A stretch of 64,000 bases of DNA from Cellulomonas carbonis (GTDB lineage: Bacteria > Actinomycetota > Actinomycetes > Actinomycetales > Cellulomonadaceae): NCBI RefSeq assembly GCF_014636275.1, contig NZ_BMEB01000002.1, positions 744,001 through 808,000 of the forward strand, in the 5' to 3' direction. Positions 63,028 through 64,000 of the stretch are shown here, in pieces. The notes below the pieces were generated by a model that had not been told where the DNA came from, made no database searches, and saw nothing but the letters and a program-made list of their open reading frames with translations. The position numbers were made by a program, and so were the translations under genes. Position 1 is the stretch's first letter. Every line of letters begins with the position of its first letter.

Positions 63028-64000
63028 GTGGAGAGCGCACCGACCCCGACCCGCACGACCGCGACGGCCCTCGGCCTCGACGCCGACCGCCTCGCGGCGC
63101 TCGTCGCGACGGCCCTGACCGAGGACCTCGGCGAGGCGCCGGGCCGGGACGTCACGACGCAGGCGACGGTCTCGCGCGACGAGGAGGGCACCGCGCACGT
63201 CGTCGCGCGGGCCGACGGCGTCGTCGCGGGCCTGCCCGCGGTCGCGGAGGTGCTGCGCCAGGTGGCCGGCCGCCTCGACCTCCCCGCGCCGTCGGTCACG
63301 CAGCGGGCCGCCGACGGCGACGCGGTGGCCGCGGGCCAGGTGCTCGCCGTCCTCGAGGGCAGGGTCCAGGTGCTCCTCGTCGCCGAGCGCACGCTGCTCA
63401 ACCTGGTGTCCCGCGCGTCCGGGGTCGCGACCCACACGCGCCGCTGGGCCGACGCGCTCGCGGGCTCGGGCGCGACGGTCCTCGACACCCGCAAGACGAC
63501 CCCGGGCCTGCGCGACCTCGAGAAGTACGCGGTGCGGTGCGGCGGCGGGACGAACAAGCGCATGGGCCTGCACGACGTCGCGATGGTCAAGGACAACCAC
63601 GTCGTCGCGGCGGGCTCGGTGACCGCGGCCGTCGCGGCCGTGCGGCACGCGTTCCCGGACGTCGCGATCCAGGTCGAGGCCGACACGATGGAGCAGGCGC
63701 TCGAGGCGGTGGACGCCGGCGCACGCTTCCTGCTCCTGGACAACATGCCGGCGCCGGTCCTGCGCGAGGTCGTCGCCGCGGTGCGCGCGCGCGAGCCCGA
63801 GGTCGGACGCGTCGAGCTCGAGGCCACGGGCAACCTCACGCTCGAGCGTGCGGGCGAGGTCGCCGCCACCGGCGTCGACTTCCTCTCGGTCGGTGCCCTC
63901 ACGCACTCGTCCCCGATCCTCGACGTCGCGCTCGACCTCGTCGCGCGCGGGGCCTCGGCCACGGGTGCCCGCGACGCGGGTGCGCCCGGGTCGGACCTGC
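63028..64000 (+). CDS. nadC: Nicotinate-nucleotide pyrophosphorylase (quinolinate phosphoribosyltransferase), 3' end cut by window
   Basis: At least 324 codons are open to the right edge without a stop. Diagnostic segments are TEDLGEAPGRDVTTQATV, ERTLLNLVSRASGVATHTRRW, the PRPP/quinolinate site DTRKTTPGLRDLEKYAVRCGGG with NKRMGL, and VEADTMEQALEAVDAGARFLLLDNM. It converts quinolinate to nicotinate mononucleotide. The conserved fold ends around SVGALTHSSPILDVALDL, so only a short tail is missing. The start GTG 63028 is set by TACGGT 6 nt upstream. Confidence 0.96.
   Translation, partial: MESAPTPTRTTATALGLDADRLAALVATALTEDLGEAPGRDVTTQATVSRDEEGTAHVVARADGVVAGLPAVAEVLRQVAGRLDLPAPSVTQRAADGDAVAAGQVLAVLEGRVQVLLVAERTLLNLVSRASGVATHTRRWADALAGSGATVLDTRKTTPGLRDLEKYAVRCGGGTNKRMGLHDVAMVKDNHVVAAGSVTAAVAAVRHAFPDVAIQVEADTMEQALEAVDAGARFLLLDNMPAPVLREVVAAVRAREPEVGRVELEATGNLTLERAGEVAATGVDFLSVGALTHSSPILDVALDLVARGASATGARDAGAPGSDL

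Overview
The window is a very GC-rich (visibly above 70%), gene-dense chromosomal segment of an actinobacterium. Gene content and order fit Cellulomonas or a close relative: tilS-hpt-ftsH-folE-folP-folB/K-DUF3180-PH-PH-DUF2520-panC-panD-nadB-nadC, a divergent membrane pyrophosphatase next to pyruvate phosphate dikinase, ATP-binding anti-sigma-type regulators, PspC and DUF3105 proteins, and many leaderless transcripts. Genus is an inference from gene order and protein families, not from a marker comparison. I see no insertion sequence, prophage, CRISPR array or compositional island.

Layout. 1-8.2 kb holds a DUF3105 protein, tRNA-Thr(CGT) with a clear promoter and terminator, an alpha/beta hydrolase, a stand-alone LigD polymerase domain, a large LuxR/ATPase regulator coupled to a small upstream protein, and DUF2277 and DUF5701 proteins. 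8.4-14.3 kb holds an anti-sigma-type ATPase, a thioredoxin-DsbD-like fusion with a PspC protein, a PfkB kinase-SurE pair, a glutamine amidotransferase and a cold-shock protein. 14.4-22.7 kb holds a second PfkB kinase, an ECF sigma factor operon, a MinD-like ATPase with a huge disordered N-terminus, a LysG/LysE divergon and an SDR. 22.7-31 kb holds a glycosyltransferase-like gene coupled to the proton pyrophosphatase, divergent ppdK, a DUF368 transporter and an OsmC protein. 31-41.3 kb holds redox enzymes, a DUF2975/XRE/MOSC operon, a D-2-hydroxyacid dehydrogenase-like FAD/Fe-S fusion followed by a degenerate GyrB-like GHKL protein, a RAMA-domain protein and hydrolases. 41.3-44.2 kb is metX-metY with a leader encoding a 7-residue Cys/Met-containing peptide. 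44.3-49.3 kb covers cell-wall enzymes (NlpC/P60, PBP4), soluble pyrophosphatase and a metalloprotease-like protein. 49.3-64 kb is a co-directional vitamin/cofactor string: tRNA lysidine synthesis, purine salvage, FtsH, folate, pantothenate and NAD synthesis, with nadC running off the right edge.

Regulation seen in the sequence. At least a dozen genes have a TAnnnT-type -10 hexamer ending 6-8 nt before the start codon with no Shine-Dalgarno, the signature of leaderless mRNA; several starts were chosen on this basis. Other starts were chosen by GGAGG-type ribosome binding sites or by ATGA/GTGA/TGATG overlaps. Candidate operators are a LacI-like dyad at 11179-11192, a MarR-like dyad at 677-692, a 20-bp perfect palindrome at 6760-6779, and five 9-bp direct repeats upstream of the NlpC/P60 gene. 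The most interesting regulatory element is the metY leader (43961-44167), a probable sulfur-amino-acid-responsive leader-peptide attenuator.
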